DNA of 64,000 bases from Sepioteuthis lessoniana (taxonomy: Eukaryota; Mollusca; Cephalopoda; Myopsida; Loliginidae), in contig OY757917.1 of NCBI GenBank assembly GCA_963585895.1, forward strand, positions 106,295,444-106,359,443, in the 5' to 3' direction. The notes beneath the pieces are model-generated. The model had not been told where the DNA came from. It ran no database searches and saw only the letters and a program-made list of their open reading frames with translations. The first letter of the stretch is position 1. Each line of letters begins with the position of its first letter. The translations under genes were made by a program, and so were the position numbers. This document shows positions 33,461 through 44,742 of this stretch, in pieces.

Positions 33461-34124
33461 CAAAGAATATCAGTTGGGAATGGAACTGTTTGGGAATATA
33501 TAAGAGGATACCAAGAAATATACAGGAGGGCTCAATATATGTATTTACAAAATAAATTTCAGTCAGAGCAAATTCATATAACCGGAAAACAATTTAAAAT
33601 AAAAAGGTCATTTGGTTTTTATAAATTTCTTTCAGCTGGCAACATTATTAGAATTACCAAGCTCAGCAGATAGTTATTCGACAACGCAGAGAAAAGCTAT
33701 TTAATCAATTTCTAAACATTTTTTCAATGGATTCTATTTCGTTTAAAATTTTGAGGGTGGATAAAAATATATGGGCAAGAAGTTAAGTCAAAGCTGGAAG
33801 CAATATCATGTTGTGGTATTATCTAATCTTACGTATCAAAAGAAAAAAAGTTCACACAAGTCACAAAACCTTCAGCAATTAAATCTTGTCAATAAATTAG
33901 CCTATACTTAAGAAATAATCCCTCAATTTATTTATTGATTCTTTTAAGAAAAACGTGGTCATAAACAGTAGTACTGATATCAAACTTATCTTGCTAAGTT
34001 AAAATTACTTTTTGAACTATAAATATCTATTGTGTGATGGCTATCAGAAGAGCTTGGTTACTTTTATAGAGTTTCCAGTAGAAATGAATTTATAAATGCC
34101 AAACGACGGTTTGTTGAGTTTTTC

Positions 34125-34164
<40 letters not shown>

Positions 34165-35055
34165 GTAAATATGGATTAAAATCTGACAGTATGAAGGTAG
34201 CAGAAAAAATATTATGATATAAAATCGACGTTAACCTTCATCAGGACTTGGATATCAGAATAATAGCGATGGATGCTTGCTGAGATGACAGGAAGAAATG
34301 AGAAATATACAACAAAAAGATACATTAACGGGCACATAGCGTTCATAATTCAAAAGTCATAAGAACGTGTCTGGCGCGTGGAAACATTTGAAAATGTTGG
34401 ATTTCCCAAAAAAACGAGACAAAACCTCTCGTTTATTAAGAAATACGCAACTTTCATTCTGTCTTTTCGAAAAAACAAATGCCCAATACAATCCTAACTG
34501 ACATTTAACATGGATGATTCCAAACGATCTATATATATAAAAACTTACTTATTATAGCGTATTTCTCTATCAACTCGAAATTTAACTTAATTTCAAAACG
34601 TTCGAAACATTGAATTTTCATAATTTTTAAGCATATTCAATATTTCTAGCTTTAAATAAAACGGAATAAATTATGTAAATTAACGGTACCATTTTTTTCT
34701 AACCATACACAGGAATACATTATGGAATGTCCCAATATTTGAAAACAACACGGAATCCATTGAGATGAAAATAAAATTAATACTCAGTAGCCTTTCTTCA
34801 AGCTTTTATGATAGTCTCATATATTTTAGCAAGGATTTCACAAATTTAAAGCGATATTTGTTTTTTACTGGGTATTTTGCTACTTCTAAATATTTAAAAC
34901 CTGATTAAGATGTATAACTAAAAATCTGTGCAGGTGAGGTCCATGAAAAGGTAAGAGTTGTGAAACAAATGTAAAATCTTGGTGAGGCTTAGAACGTTTT
35001 GAACAATCCTTGTATAGGTACATTATTGCATAGGAAAAATATATTCTATTTTAGG
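33461..35055. other. Unassigned AT-rich DNA
   Basis: No gene or element recognised; a (TA)n run lies at 34,127-34,160. The short ttaaccttcatcaggacttg near 34,231 resembles motifs sometimes seen near retroelement ends but has no second copy here. Confidence 0.45.
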
Positions 35056-35530
35056 CTGTAATAATATGTGTAAACAAGAGAGTTGCCGGTCGACAACTAG
35101 TTGTCTGGGATCAAACACGTGACCCCAGATATACAGGTGTTATCTGCCTGTAGATTTGACCGCGAAAAGAAAACGTGGGAGGACGAGGTTGCTGACATCA
35201 CTGCAGATGACGTGGGATCACTTGAGCGATGAAGCTTAGAGGTTTTTATATTTTGAGAGTCAGTGATTGAGAAGACTACGAAGAAGTAACCTCGTATTCA
35301 GCACACGCTCAAAAGCTGGGACTACGATCACATTCCAGGATAATTTATTCGGGCTTGAGCCTTGAACGAATAAAGCCAGCAAATATAAGCATTTAATGAT
35401 ATGAAAGCAGACACTGGGTCATGCGTGTCTTCCAGCTCTCGTGAGATAAATAAAAATTAGATTCACTTTTAGCAGTTTCTGACTTCTGTACCCTACCCTT
35501 CACAACAACATCCCGTGTTTTCCTTCACTG
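35056..35530 (+). mobile_element. Possible LTR, second family
   Basis: The segment is less AT-rich than its surroundings. It may run from a TG start near 35,056 (tgtaataatatgtg) to ttca at 35,530. A polyadenylation-type cgaataaagccagc occurs near 35,370. It is followed directly by ctggtgagggtcacgca, which could serve as a primer-binding site. No second copy or internal genes are present, so the call is weak. Confidence 0.3.
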
Positions 35531-35559
35531 GTGAGGGTCACGCAACATATGATAAAATC

Positions 35560-35561
<2 letters not shown>

Positions 35562-35633
<72 letters not shown>
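35562..35633. repeat. Compound microsatellite (CA)n-(TA)n
   Basis: CA repeat then TA repeat. Confidence 0.95.
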
Positions 35634-35635
<2 letters not shown>

Positions 35636-36012
35636 CGAAAGATAAGTCTTTCCAATAAAAACATTTTAACATATCGTACAGGGAATAATATAAATATCCT
35701 CCTTCTGTTTTAGTGTTTTGTATCGTTTATTATTTATTCATATTTTTTTAAACGGGATTCTGAAGTCCTGAATGCTTAATTAAAAAAAAAGATAATGAAA
35801 AGTGGTAATTACAGCCCGAGCCTGATATAGTAGATACCTAATCTTGTCAACAAACTGAATTATAAGCGTACTTGACAAAGATTCTTATATCGTTTTGCTT
35901 TCAAATCAACACAAGCACATTCAGAACATTTAGAAACATCATTAATAAGATAGACCATAAAACTACACAAACTATTGGGTATTATTTGCCTATATATAAA
36001 TAATATAAAATA
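35634..36012. other. Unassigned AT-rich DNA
   Basis: No feature recognised. Confidence 0.45.
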
Positions 36013-36262
36013 AAGTAAAGTAGGCGACCTTAGTCGAGGGCGACCAGAAGGCTCCCTTTTCAATAGCTACTACAACGAGGTGTAAGGGAGGGTGCCACAC
36101 TTATCCCAGAATTGCTCCATTTTACCCTTGATACGTACCTTTTATTGCTGAGTGTTAAGCAAGAAGGTATCAAGTACCATTTTTAAAGTGTTTGGAATGA
36201 CGCGACCTCGGATTGAACCCAGGTCTCCCGGATCATTGGCAAACACTATACCCTCTATAATC
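36013..36262 (-). mobile_element. tRNA-derived SINE, family 3
   Basis: Reverse orientation: gtcgaggg, ccttttcaatagctactac, attgctccattttacccttg and the B-box region ttgaacccaggtctcc at about 36,213-36,228. Confidence 0.8.
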
Positions 36263-36746
36263 AAAAGCACCAAGCAATGAACAAGGGTAACCGAAAATGT
36301 TTTTTTGTTATGGGTATACTTTAAGCAACACTCATCAATTTAAAAGATTGTGTAAATAGCAATTGTAAATAGCAAATGGATAAGAATCCGACACGGCTAA
36401 CATTGAGTAACATAGAGACCATTAAAAACATCCTTCTCAAAAAAAAAATGCCCTCAGTCAAATCGGACGGGAATAGAACATGAGAGTAACCAAGAGCCTG
36501 AAACCGAGTAGTAATTTCCATAAAACTAAAAACATGTAAGTTATATTTAGAAATGTGTTTTAACATTATATTCCCCACCAAAATTAAACGAATGGTCTGT
36601 GTTGTTTTTCAGATGGAGGCCTTCATACCAGTTTCTCTTTTCACATGTGCTGCCCGATTAGTGTATCTCTGATGGCACAAAGGATTTAAACCCAAAAATA
36701 TTGATTGAATTCTTACAAGCGTTTTCCTGTCAAAACGGAATAAGGA

Positions 36747-36802
<56 letters not shown>

Positions 36803-36958
36803 ATTACTAGAAGTATTCGGTACAAGACATGACTGAAAGGACTTAAGGAACTCAAATATGTTAGATAAAAAAGGAGAAACGATCTGTAGGCTAAGGATTA
36901 TAATGTATTGTAATTCTTGGGAAAAAAAATTCGCATAGTAATCCAAATGACAATTATT
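36263..36958. other. Unassigned sequence with a microsatellite
   Basis: Contains (TA)n-(TG)n at 36,749-36,803. The 86-residue minus frame 36,321-36,581 has no recognisable domain. Confidence 0.45.
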
Positions 36959-36963
36959 CATTT

Positions 36964-37211
36964 TGTTGTATCGTGGTATGGGAGATGTACACAATGAAAT
37001 AGACTTAATTATTTATTAACTGAAGTGGTACAGTCCGATAAGTATTATAAGTCTCGCGCTGTGGGTGTTACGTCTGAACTTGGTCTACTACTGACCGAGA
37101 TCTTGCAGACATCGCCCTCTGTTTCTTTCTGCTTCTGCGTGCTTCAGAAACACGGCATCTTTTATACTTCCATGATACCGGAAGTCACCTGCTACGAGTC
37201 ACTATACAGCA
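36964..37211 (-). repeat. Gypsy-2 3' LTR
   Basis: 248 bp; mate of 40,940-41,175. Shared blocks include aagtctcgcgctgt, tggtctactactgaccga, ctgcttctgcgtgcttcaga and aaacacggc. It has a few extra bases relative to the 5' LTR. Confidence 0.9.
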
Positions 37212-37511
37212 TAGGCCCACAAAAAAAATAATATGTCAATAGGACATCATATTTTTGTCTTTTGGAATTTATTTCCATTGTCCCCGTCGGGGTACGTTTT
37301 CGTCTTCTCGTGCGATATTGTTGTCTTGGTGAGGGCGTAGGTACCTCAAACATGTCTTAAATGACCGACATGTGTTCTTCAACACGTTCCTTTGTGTTTG
37401 AGGCATATCTTTTTTTATTATTAATGTCTGCTAAACTTCCATCTTGAATGTTTTATTATGTACATCATATTACCAATTCTTTTTTTAATAATGCCCTCAA
37501 ACTAGGTTGCT

Positions 37512-38198
37512 TTACCTAAATAATAATTCAGGAAATAAATTTTCACCTGCACTATAAGTGTTATTAGATGTATTATTTTTTATTATTTCTTTTTTTTTTT
37601 TTTTTGACGGGATCAATTTATTGGATATTGACTGATTTTTCCTAGCAAACATCAGTTCTGTTGGGGACATGTTTGCAATAGGATTTGAATTTGGTGTTAT
37701 TCGATAAATGGAGAGAAATTCTCGTAATTCCTCATTTTCTATTTCGATCCCATTTGCCTTTTTAATTGCTCTTTTAAATACATGGAGAAATATTTCCACC
37801 AGTCAATTTGATCTTGTATAGTAAGGTGCCGATTTTATGTGATTAATCGAGAGCCATTTACAGAAATTTCAAATTCTTTTGATGTAAATGGTGTGCCAAT
37901 GTCATATACCATGGTATGTGGCAATCCGAATCTTGCAAACAGTTGCTGTAATACCTTTATTGTGTTTTTTGTCGTGGGCGATTTGCATTTAAAAACTTCT
38001 GGACTTTTCGTAAAGCTGCCTACTATGACTAAAATGCATCAGACCAGCATAGTCAATATGTAGACGAGACCACAGTTTGTCTGCCTTAGGCCATGGACTG
38101 AATTTTATGGGTTATGCTTTTGCTACCGATGCGCAGCTTCTGCATGATTTCACCATGTTTTGAATGTCTTTATCCATAACCGGCTAGTATACATAACT
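37512..38198 (-). pseudogene. Gypsy-2 integrase region
   Basis: The minus frame 37,512-37,799 covers the end of the catalytic core and C-terminus (FLSIYRITPNSNPIA, SPTELMFARK, then a lysine run). Upstream pieces near 37,840-38,100 include a block with VHGLR and VYDIGTPF. In the latter, the second catalytic aspartate is kept but its surroundings are altered. Several stops separate the pieces, so the enzyme is dead. Confidence 0.75.
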
Positions 38199-38783
38199 TC
38201 ACTTGAGAGCCTTCATTCTACTCATTCTCGGGTGCTCGGTATGGAAATCTCTCAAAATTTTCTTTGTTAAAATTGTGGGTATCACCACCTGTTTTCCATA
38301 CATCAATAAGACATTGCACATTGAAAATACATTATTTGTTTTAATTTTCTGGTTCATTAGTTCTTTTTTGGTTTGATTAATGAACCTATCCAATTTTTTC
38401 TTAAATTTTATCTCCCCTAGAGTAACTGGTAGTTCTTTTACTTTATTGAATAAAACGTATTTTACGTCCATTTCTGACTTTAATGAAGCAATGACGGTCT
38501 CCTGTTGTTCTGTATTTTTTGGTATTAATCTGGATAATCCATCCGCATGTGCAATCTCTTTTGGCGGTAAGAATTCCATTTTAAATGAATAATTTAACAG
38601 CATCGTAGCCCATCTTTGTAAATGATTCGCAGTGTGAGTTAATATCCCTTTCTTGGAACCAAATATTGCTAACAATTGACGATCCGGATGTGATATCAAT
38701 TCTCTACCATGAAGGTATTTATGAAATTTTTTGATCGTAAATACGATTGTTAAACCTTCCTTTTCTATCTGCGGATAGTTCAT
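38199..38783 (-). pseudogene. Gypsy-2 RNase H and integrase zinc-finger region
   Basis: This is the longest intact Gypsy-2 frame (~194 residues). It starts in RNase H (MNYPQIEKEGLTIVFTIKKF, HKYLHGREL) and crosses the tether segment NHLQRWATMLLNYSF with AHADGLSRL. It ends in the histidine part of the integrase zinc finger (HTEHPRMSRM). Codons are AT-rich like the surrounding DNA. Confidence 0.85.
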
Positions 38784-40482
38784 TTCTGCCAGTAGTAGCG
38801 TCCTTGATACGTGTTGAATAGGTTTTAATTTACCATCTTCTTTGTGAAGTATAACTGCCCCTAAGCCAGAATTGCTTGCGTCGCTAGCAACATATCTACT
38901 TATTAGGGTTGTAATTTGTCAAATCTAAGTTTGACGTAAGCGCAGTTTTTAATTTCTCGAACGCTTTTTTACATTCGTCCGTCCAATTTCATTTTACGTC
39001 TTTTTTTGAGTAAAGGATTCAACGAAGCTCTTAGCATATGTATATTTGGTATATATCTATTATAGTAGTTATCCAGTCCCAAAAATCATTGTAATGCTGC
39101 AATATTAGTCGGTGCAGGCATGTATTTTATCGCGTCCACTTGGTTAGGATCAGGAGTCCTGCCTTTCTCATCGATTACTTGTCCATGATATTTGATATAA
39201 AAAATTCAAATTTTTCGTTCTGAATCTAAAACAGAAATCTTATACTTTTTTTAAAACACTTTAGTTACATGTTTCGTATGATTTTTGTTTCTTATTAGAA
39301 TGTCATCAAAATGAGCGAAGTCCAGATCTGCTAACATTGCATGCGGTATTTTTTGAAAAATAGTTTGGGCTACCTTTATTCCATATCGAAGTCTATTAAT
39401 TTTGGAGGTGGAAAACTGTGGAGGTGTCCGTGGTATAATGGTTATCGTCGTAGGAAATGGACACGGTGACACGAGTTCAAAATCCTGGACGAGACTGATT
39501 GCATTTCACATAGCATTAATACCCTTGGGAAATGTATGAATCCAATTATTATCCCTCTAGCTATGAGTAAATAGTAGGGCAGACTAGGTTCTTCAGCCTT
39601 GGTGAGGAAACTAGTCTAGGAGAAGGAAAACTCTTGAGTTCAAACCTGTTAAACTCCGCTTAAAAATTGACCTTGTGCCCGAGCGGAGGGGTTGGGAAAT
39701 ATGCATATTGAAGTCTATTAATTTTGTAAAGACCTCTATAGGTGTCAATAGTTAATAATTCTGCACACTCCTCTTCCACTGGTATTTGTAGATAAGCTTC
39801 TGATAAATCTAACTTAGAAAATATGCGTCCGCCATTTATATTTAGAAAAAATGTCTTCCGCTTTTGGGAGAGGATAATTTATTTTTTTTTAGACAATTAT
39901 GAAGTCCGGTAGAATAATCTGCGCAGATTCTAATTTCATTATTTTTTTCTTTACATATATAGTTGGAGCCTTTGTTAGTTTTTTCTATTACACCCAGTTT
40001 TTCTAGTCTCTCTAATTCTTTATCAATAATTTCAAACGGCCCATAGGGTACTGCACTTTTTGGTCGAAAAACAGGTATTACATTTTCTTTGAATTTTGCC
40101 TTGACTTTAGAACAGAATCCAAGTCCTTCTGAAAATATTTCCGGAAATCTTATTTTTAGTTCATTTTTTAGTTTATCTGAACTTGTCGTAGTACCATCTA
40201 TTTTATTGCAGAAAGTATCTATTGGGACGTTAAATAGAGCGAGTTCTCCCATCCAATCCGTTCCAACAAAATTTTGGGCATTTCACATGACAAATGCTTT
40301 TAATTTTCTTTCTTTTTCATTAAAGAAAACATTTATGAAGGTTTCTCTCATAAATTTTAATTTTTCTCCGGTAACACCTTTTGCTATTTTTTTTTCGAGT
40401 TACTCAGGGCTGGATATTTTTTTCAAAGTTTCAGCATTAATTATTGTTAAATAAGACCCAGTGTCAATCTGAATTTTATTTT
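38784..40482 (-). pseudogene. Gypsy-2 protease and reverse transcriptase, interrupted
   Basis: The protease motif IQIDTGSYLTIIN lies near 40,435-40,475. The frame 39,842-40,252 covers the reverse transcriptase N-terminus (PVFRPKSAVPYGPFEIID, ELERLEKLGVIE, IRICADYSTGL). The palm follows after the SINE: YGIKVAQTIFQKI and the altered active-site block HFDDILI (about 39,290-39,325), where tyrosine is replaced by phenylalanine. The connection domain downstream carries multiple stops. A SINE occupies 39,405-39,704. Confidence 0.8.
39405..39704 (+). mobile_element. tRNA-derived SINE, family 2, nested in Gypsy-2
   Basis: The tRNA-like head starts near 39,420 (ggaggtgtccgtggtataatgg) with the B-box region gacacgagttcaaaatcctgg near 39,468. 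The insertion is flanked by a 22-bp duplication (39,383-39,404 and 39,705-39,726) differing at one base. Gypsy-2 reverse transcriptase reads on either side. Confidence 0.9.
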
Positions 40483-40770
40483 TTATTGTTGAGACAAATA
40501 TTTAATGTCACTTCCTGTGGTTTGTAAATAAATTCGCCAACTGAATTTATTACCGACTCTTGCGAGAATACATTTAAATTTCCCGAGTATTTTGCTTTGT
40601 AAGACATTCGAGTAGTTTAGCAAATCTTTCTTCTTGTCGTTCAGTTTATCTTGGTGTCTTTTTAAATCCTTATGTTGTTGTATTACCTGTTGTTTTAAAT
40701 CTTCTTGTAGTTGTTTTTCTTGTTGTTTTAGGAATTCTAACATACAGTTATTAAAGTTCTACATTGTATA
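40483..40770 (-). pseudogene. Gypsy-2 gag, truncated
   Basis: The N-terminal part is rich in glutamine and lysine (FLKQQEKQLQEDLKQQ...) and probably a coiled coil. The start codon region near 40,764 has a stop as second codon. After ~86 residues it runs almost directly into the protease motif, so capsid and nucleocapsid coding sequence has been deleted. Confidence 0.65.
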
Positions 40771-40939
40771 TCCTTGAACGTCACTGTGTTTAGTTTGCTG
40801 TAAATTCGAGTATTCGAATCCTTCATCAACAAATGTTGGTGTTTTTTTTTTACGAATACGAAATCTTCGAATCCTTCGTCGATAACTGTTTTTTTTTTTC
40901 TGTGGTGAGTGTGAAATATTCGAATCGCTCGTCGTCAGC

Positions 40940-41175
40940 TGTTGTATCGTGTTAAGGAAGATATACAATGAAATAGAGTTAATTATTAATGAACTGAAAT
41001 GGTACAGTCCAACAAGTATTGTAAGTCTCGCGCTGTTGGTGTTAGGTCCGTAGTTGGTCTACTACTGACCGATATCTTGCAGACTTCGCTTTCTGCTTCT
41101 GCGTGCTTCAGAAACACGGCGTCTTTTATACCTGCACGATACCGGAAGTCACATCATACGAACCATTATACAGCA
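40940..41175 (-). repeat. Gypsy-2 5' LTR
   Basis: 236 bp; mate of 36,964-37,211. It is followed on the plus strand by the CATTT duplication at 41,176-41,180. Confidence 0.9.
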
Positions 41176-41180
41176 CATTT

Positions 41181-41825
41181 ATTCTCTAAAGATTTTATCT
41201 CATCATGTAATTATTAAATAATTTTTCAAAAATATTTCGTTTAACATTTGTATTTTCATTTTTTTACTCCCTAAAAAATTAATCTTTCAGGTATGTACAA
41301 TAAGAAAAGAGCGAAAAATGAATTTTTAGAATAAAAACGAGATAAGAATTTAAGATGTTAATATTTTCTAATAACAATTTCTTTTTTTGGTGTATATTTG
41401 AATTATAATTTTAAAAAGGTGTCGCCTGGGTAAAAACATTTACATCATTTTTTTACTTCTCTAAAAAATTAAGATTTTTTTTTGTTTTTGTTTTTTTACA
41501 ATTTGTACAAAACTACAAAACAATAATTTTGAAAAAACATGAAGATAACAATTTTCCCGATGGAATTAGTCTGATACTTAAACATGAGGAGCCTTTCAAA
41601 ATTATCAGTTTCAAGTGCATTTTATTCTTACTTTTGAAGCGCCTTAAAGAACTACATAAATCGATTGAATTTCAATCATTGTGTTATATCATTTAAGCAG
41701 TCAAAATCAGAAAATAAGGCTCATACTTCTCTATATCATAGACATATCAATATGTACGCACGATCTTAATGCTCAATGACATATTCCTATGTTGTAAGTC
41801 GACACGCACAAACTAAGACAGACGG

Positions 41826-41828
<3 letters not shown>
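41181..41828. other. Unassigned AT-rich DNA
   Basis: No feature recognised; (TA)n at 41,829-41,857 separates it from the Tc1 element. Confidence 0.45.
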
Positions 41829-41859
<31 letters not shown>

Positions 41860-41865
<6 letters not shown>

Positions 41866-43344
41866 CACGCATAAGTATTGGATACATGTTATTTTCTGTT
41901 ATAACTCGAGTTTATGTTGGCCTTTTTGCCTGATATTTGGTAAGTAATATCTCGTAAAGTGGTTTTAGTTGTATGAGGAAGAAAAATTAAAAGATCATGG
42001 TTGAATCCCTTTTTTTAATGAAAGTTCAAAATTACCCTATGCAAAAGTATTGGATACATGACACTTTTTTTCAAATTTCCAATCGAAAATTTGTATTTCA
42101 AAAGACTTTAAATATTCAAATTTTTGATAGTATTGGAATGTTATATCTGATCAATCGGAGAAGCACATGATTTTTTACAAGATAGTGCTACAAATCAAAG
42201 AAATGAATCTAGCACTAAGTACAGAAGGAAATATCATGAGAAAGTATAAGAAGTATGGCGACGGCACAGCAAAACTTCCAAGAAATGGAAGACAGAGAAA
42301 AATAAATGAGCGTACTTCAAGGTTGATCAGCAGAAATATGCAAATAAACGCCTTCATTACTCGTTCTAAAATTAAAACTGATCTTGAAGGTGCTGGAATT
42401 AATGTGAGTAGGGATGCCATTAGCAGAGCTCTATATCGTACAGACATTCATTCAAGATCACTAAGAAAAATGCCTTTACTGAAAACCAAACATGTCAAAG
42501 ACCGATTAAAGTTTGTCGAAACTTATAAATAGAAAAATATGCAGTTTTTGGAAAAAAGAATCTGGTCGATTGAAACGAAATTTGAACTATTAGGATGGAA
42601 CACAGCGACAAGCGTTTGGCGAAAAGATAGCACTGCCTTCAAGAAGCACGATACCACCCCCAAAGTTAAGTTTGGGGTGGTTTCATTATGATATGGGGAA
42701 GTTTTTCATCCAAGGGTACTGGTGAGTTACAAGTTATCCATGATAGAACGAATGGTAGCATGGAAAGGGAGATTCCAGAGAAGAATCTTCAAAAATCTGC
42801 AACTTCTTTAGGACATGGTCGGAATTTTGTGCTTCCACACGACAATGATCCCAAACATATCGCAAAACATACAAAGAAATGGTTTGAAAATAATGGTATT
42901 AATACTCTCATTTGGATTCAAGTCAGTTTCCTGACTTGAATCCAATTGAGAATTTGTGGAATACTTTGAAGGTTAAAGTTCATAAGCGGAATTCAGAAAA
43001 TATCAAGCAATTAAAAGAATTATGCAAGGAAGAATGGGGTAAAGTAACGCTGGATCAGTGTGGAAAACTTGTGGCAAACTATAGAAAGCGACTGGAAGCA
43101 GTGAAACAAAACAGAGGCTACGCAACAAAATATTAAATTGATGTACCCAATACTTTTGCATAGGGTAATTTCGAACTTTGATAAAAAAAAAAATTGAATT
43201 CAACCATGAATTTTTAATTTTTCTTCTACATTCAACAAAAACAACTTTAGGAGATATTAATGACCACATATCAGGCAAAATGGGGAACACAAACTAGAGT
43301 TATAACAGAAAATAACTTGCATCCAATACTTATGCGTGTCACTG
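41860..43344 (+). mobile_element. Tc1-type DNA transposon with long IR/DR ends, inactive
   Basis: The ends are agtgacacgcataagtattg... and its inverted copy ...aatacttatgcgtgtcact, flanked by TA at both sides (41,858-41,859 and 43,345-43,346). Each inverted repeat is about 205 bp. Each has an outer and an inner copy of a direct repeat (gcataagtattggatacatg at 41,869 and gcaaaagtattggatacatg at 42,041), the IR/DR layout known from Sleeping Beauty-like Tc1 elements. The transposase between them is broken. Confidence 0.9.
42167..43136 (+). pseudogene. Tc1 transposase, DD34E type, broken
   Basis: The DNA-binding half is at 42,167-42,532 (LPRNGRQRKINERTSRLISR, then DLEGAGINVSRDAISRAL). A stop at 42,530-42,532 ends it. 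The catalytic half begins in another frame. At the first catalytic position the codon is isoleucine (WSIETKFELL, codon 42,569-42,571). The second aspartate is present in LPHDNDPKHIAKHTKK (42,841). The glutamate is present in PDLNPIENLW (42,948), about 34 residues on once a frameshift near 42,910 is allowed for. The C-terminus is NYRKRLEAVKQNRGYATKY. Loss of the first aspartate and the frame breaks make it inactive. Confidence 0.85.
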
Positions 43345-43369
43345 TATATATATATATATACAGATATAG

Positions 43370-43696
43370 TCATCCACAGACAGACTGTTTCGTTCTATCA
43401 GAACTCTTCTGTGTGGCTAGACACGCAGGACGCTCGAAGCCGGAATCGAAACCCGTCCAACTTTACGATAGACTAAGGCTTCAGACCACACGACCACAAG
43501 TGGGCTACGTTGGCTAAGGGAATTTTGAGGTATTTTATATTTAGCAAACAGCAGCAGCAGCAGCCTTTGTTTACATTTTTTCATACCCTATCGACTACCA
43601 GAGAGCTCAATTCTTTCGAAGAGCCTTGCATTACGCTAACGGTGGCCGTCAATTCCTTCGCCAGAGAGCTCAACCCCCATGGGGGAGCATATATTG
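43370..43696 (-). mobile_element. tRNA-derived repeat, family 4, first unit of a tandem pair
   Basis: The same organisation as 11,826-12,146: minus-strand head, B-box-like gggtttcgattcc near 43,444, and shared agagctcaaccccca near 43,665. The head restarts after 327 bp. It contains a (CAG)n run near 43,550. (TA)n touches its left edge. Confidence 0.8.
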
Positions 43697-43980
43697 TCAT
43701 CCACAGACAGACTGTTTCGTTCTATCAGAACTCTTCAGTGTGGCTAGACACGCAGGACGCTCGAAGCCGGAATCGAAACCCGTCCAACTTTACGATAGAC
43801 TAAGGCTTTAGACCATACGACCACAAGCGGACTACGTTGGCTTAGGGAATTTTTAGGTATTTTATGTTTAGCAAACAGCAGCAGCAGCCTTTGTTTACAT
43901 TTTTTCATACCCTATCGACTACCAGAGAGCTCAATTCTTTCGAAGAGCCTTGCATTACGCTAACGGTGGCCGTCAATTCA
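43697..43980 (-). mobile_element. tRNA-derived repeat, family 4, second unit
   Basis: Nearly identical to the first unit. It stops within ccgtcaattc and is directly followed by the LTR-A start at 43,981, which probably truncated it or inserted there. Confidence 0.8.
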
Positions 43981-44628
43981 TGTTGTATTTTGACCTTCGA
44001 CCGGGCCAAACATGCCATTCCAAAGTGATGCACCAGAAGGAAGTGACATATCCCAATGGCCAGTAATCGAAAGAAATCTCGTAGGCGGAAATTGGCTGAC
44101 GAAATGGGACAAGGTAAAAATCCTATGATACACTCATAGACTGATGCACCGGAAGAGTGATTTCCGCTTGATGCCGATCAAACATGACATTCCAAAGATT
44201 GAGTGTGCGATTGAGTGGGTGTTGAACTATTATATAACCCGGTCAAGACTGGAAGTCAGACAGTTGGGGACCAGAGAAGTTGCTGATAGGTGTGGCAGGG
44301 AAAGCTACTTCCGACCGAAGCGGCCCTCGGGGCCCCCAGTAGTTTCGGGGACCCGTTGGTGACAAGATGCGGTAGAGAAAGCCAGCCCTTAGCAGAAAGC
44401 TGAGCCCCCGAGCCTCCGGTTGAGCAGCCCTGGAGAACGGGAAAGACACAACGCTGACGGCCATAAGAGTGGGGGTCAATATGTTGCAGTTCTGTTCGGT
44501 CTCCAACTCCCTCTCACAGTAAAACCCTGAGTAACCCTTTTCGAACCCTTACAATAAAATGAGAGGTACGTATTTTTCTAGAGAAGTCTTCGCTCGTCTG
44601 TTATTCATTGCGTTGTATGTATCCAGCA
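43981..44628 (+). mobile_element. LTR-A copy
   Basis: Starts TGTTGTATTTTGACC and ends in ccagca. It shares the ccaaacatgccattccaaag, gatgcaccggaag, gacacaacgctgacggcc and cttacaataaaatgagaggt blocks with the other copies. No matching flank duplication was found. Confidence 0.7.
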
Positions 44629-44690
44629 TATATATGTATTATGTGTTTGTATAGTTAATCATGGTCATGGTTATTGAGTGGCTATACAAC

Positions 44691-44742
44691 ATATATATAT
44701 ATATATATATTTAGAGAGAGAGAGAGAGAGTGAGAGACAGAG
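44691..44742. repeat. (TA)n-(GA)n microsatellite
   Basis: Short compound repeat. Confidence 0.9.

Larger units (their letters stand above)
36964..41175 (-). mobile_element. Ty3/Gypsy-type LTR retrotransposon (Gypsy-2), inactive
   Basis: LTRs at 36,964-37,211 and 40,940-41,175 both start TGTTGTATCG and end ACAGCA on the plus strand. The element is flanked by a perfect 5-bp duplication, CATTT, at 36,959-36,963 and 41,176-41,180, which fixes its borders. Minus-strand order is short gag, protease, reverse transcriptase, RNase H, integrase. The protein type is the same K02A2.6-like group as Gypsy-1, but sequence and LTRs differ. Most of gag is missing, stops are common, and a family 2 SINE sits in the reverse transcriptase. 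Confidence 0.9.

Noticed and set aside
42175..42447. Minus-strand 90-residue frame over the Tc1 transposase
   Set aside because: It is the antisense shadow of the transposase N-terminal half.
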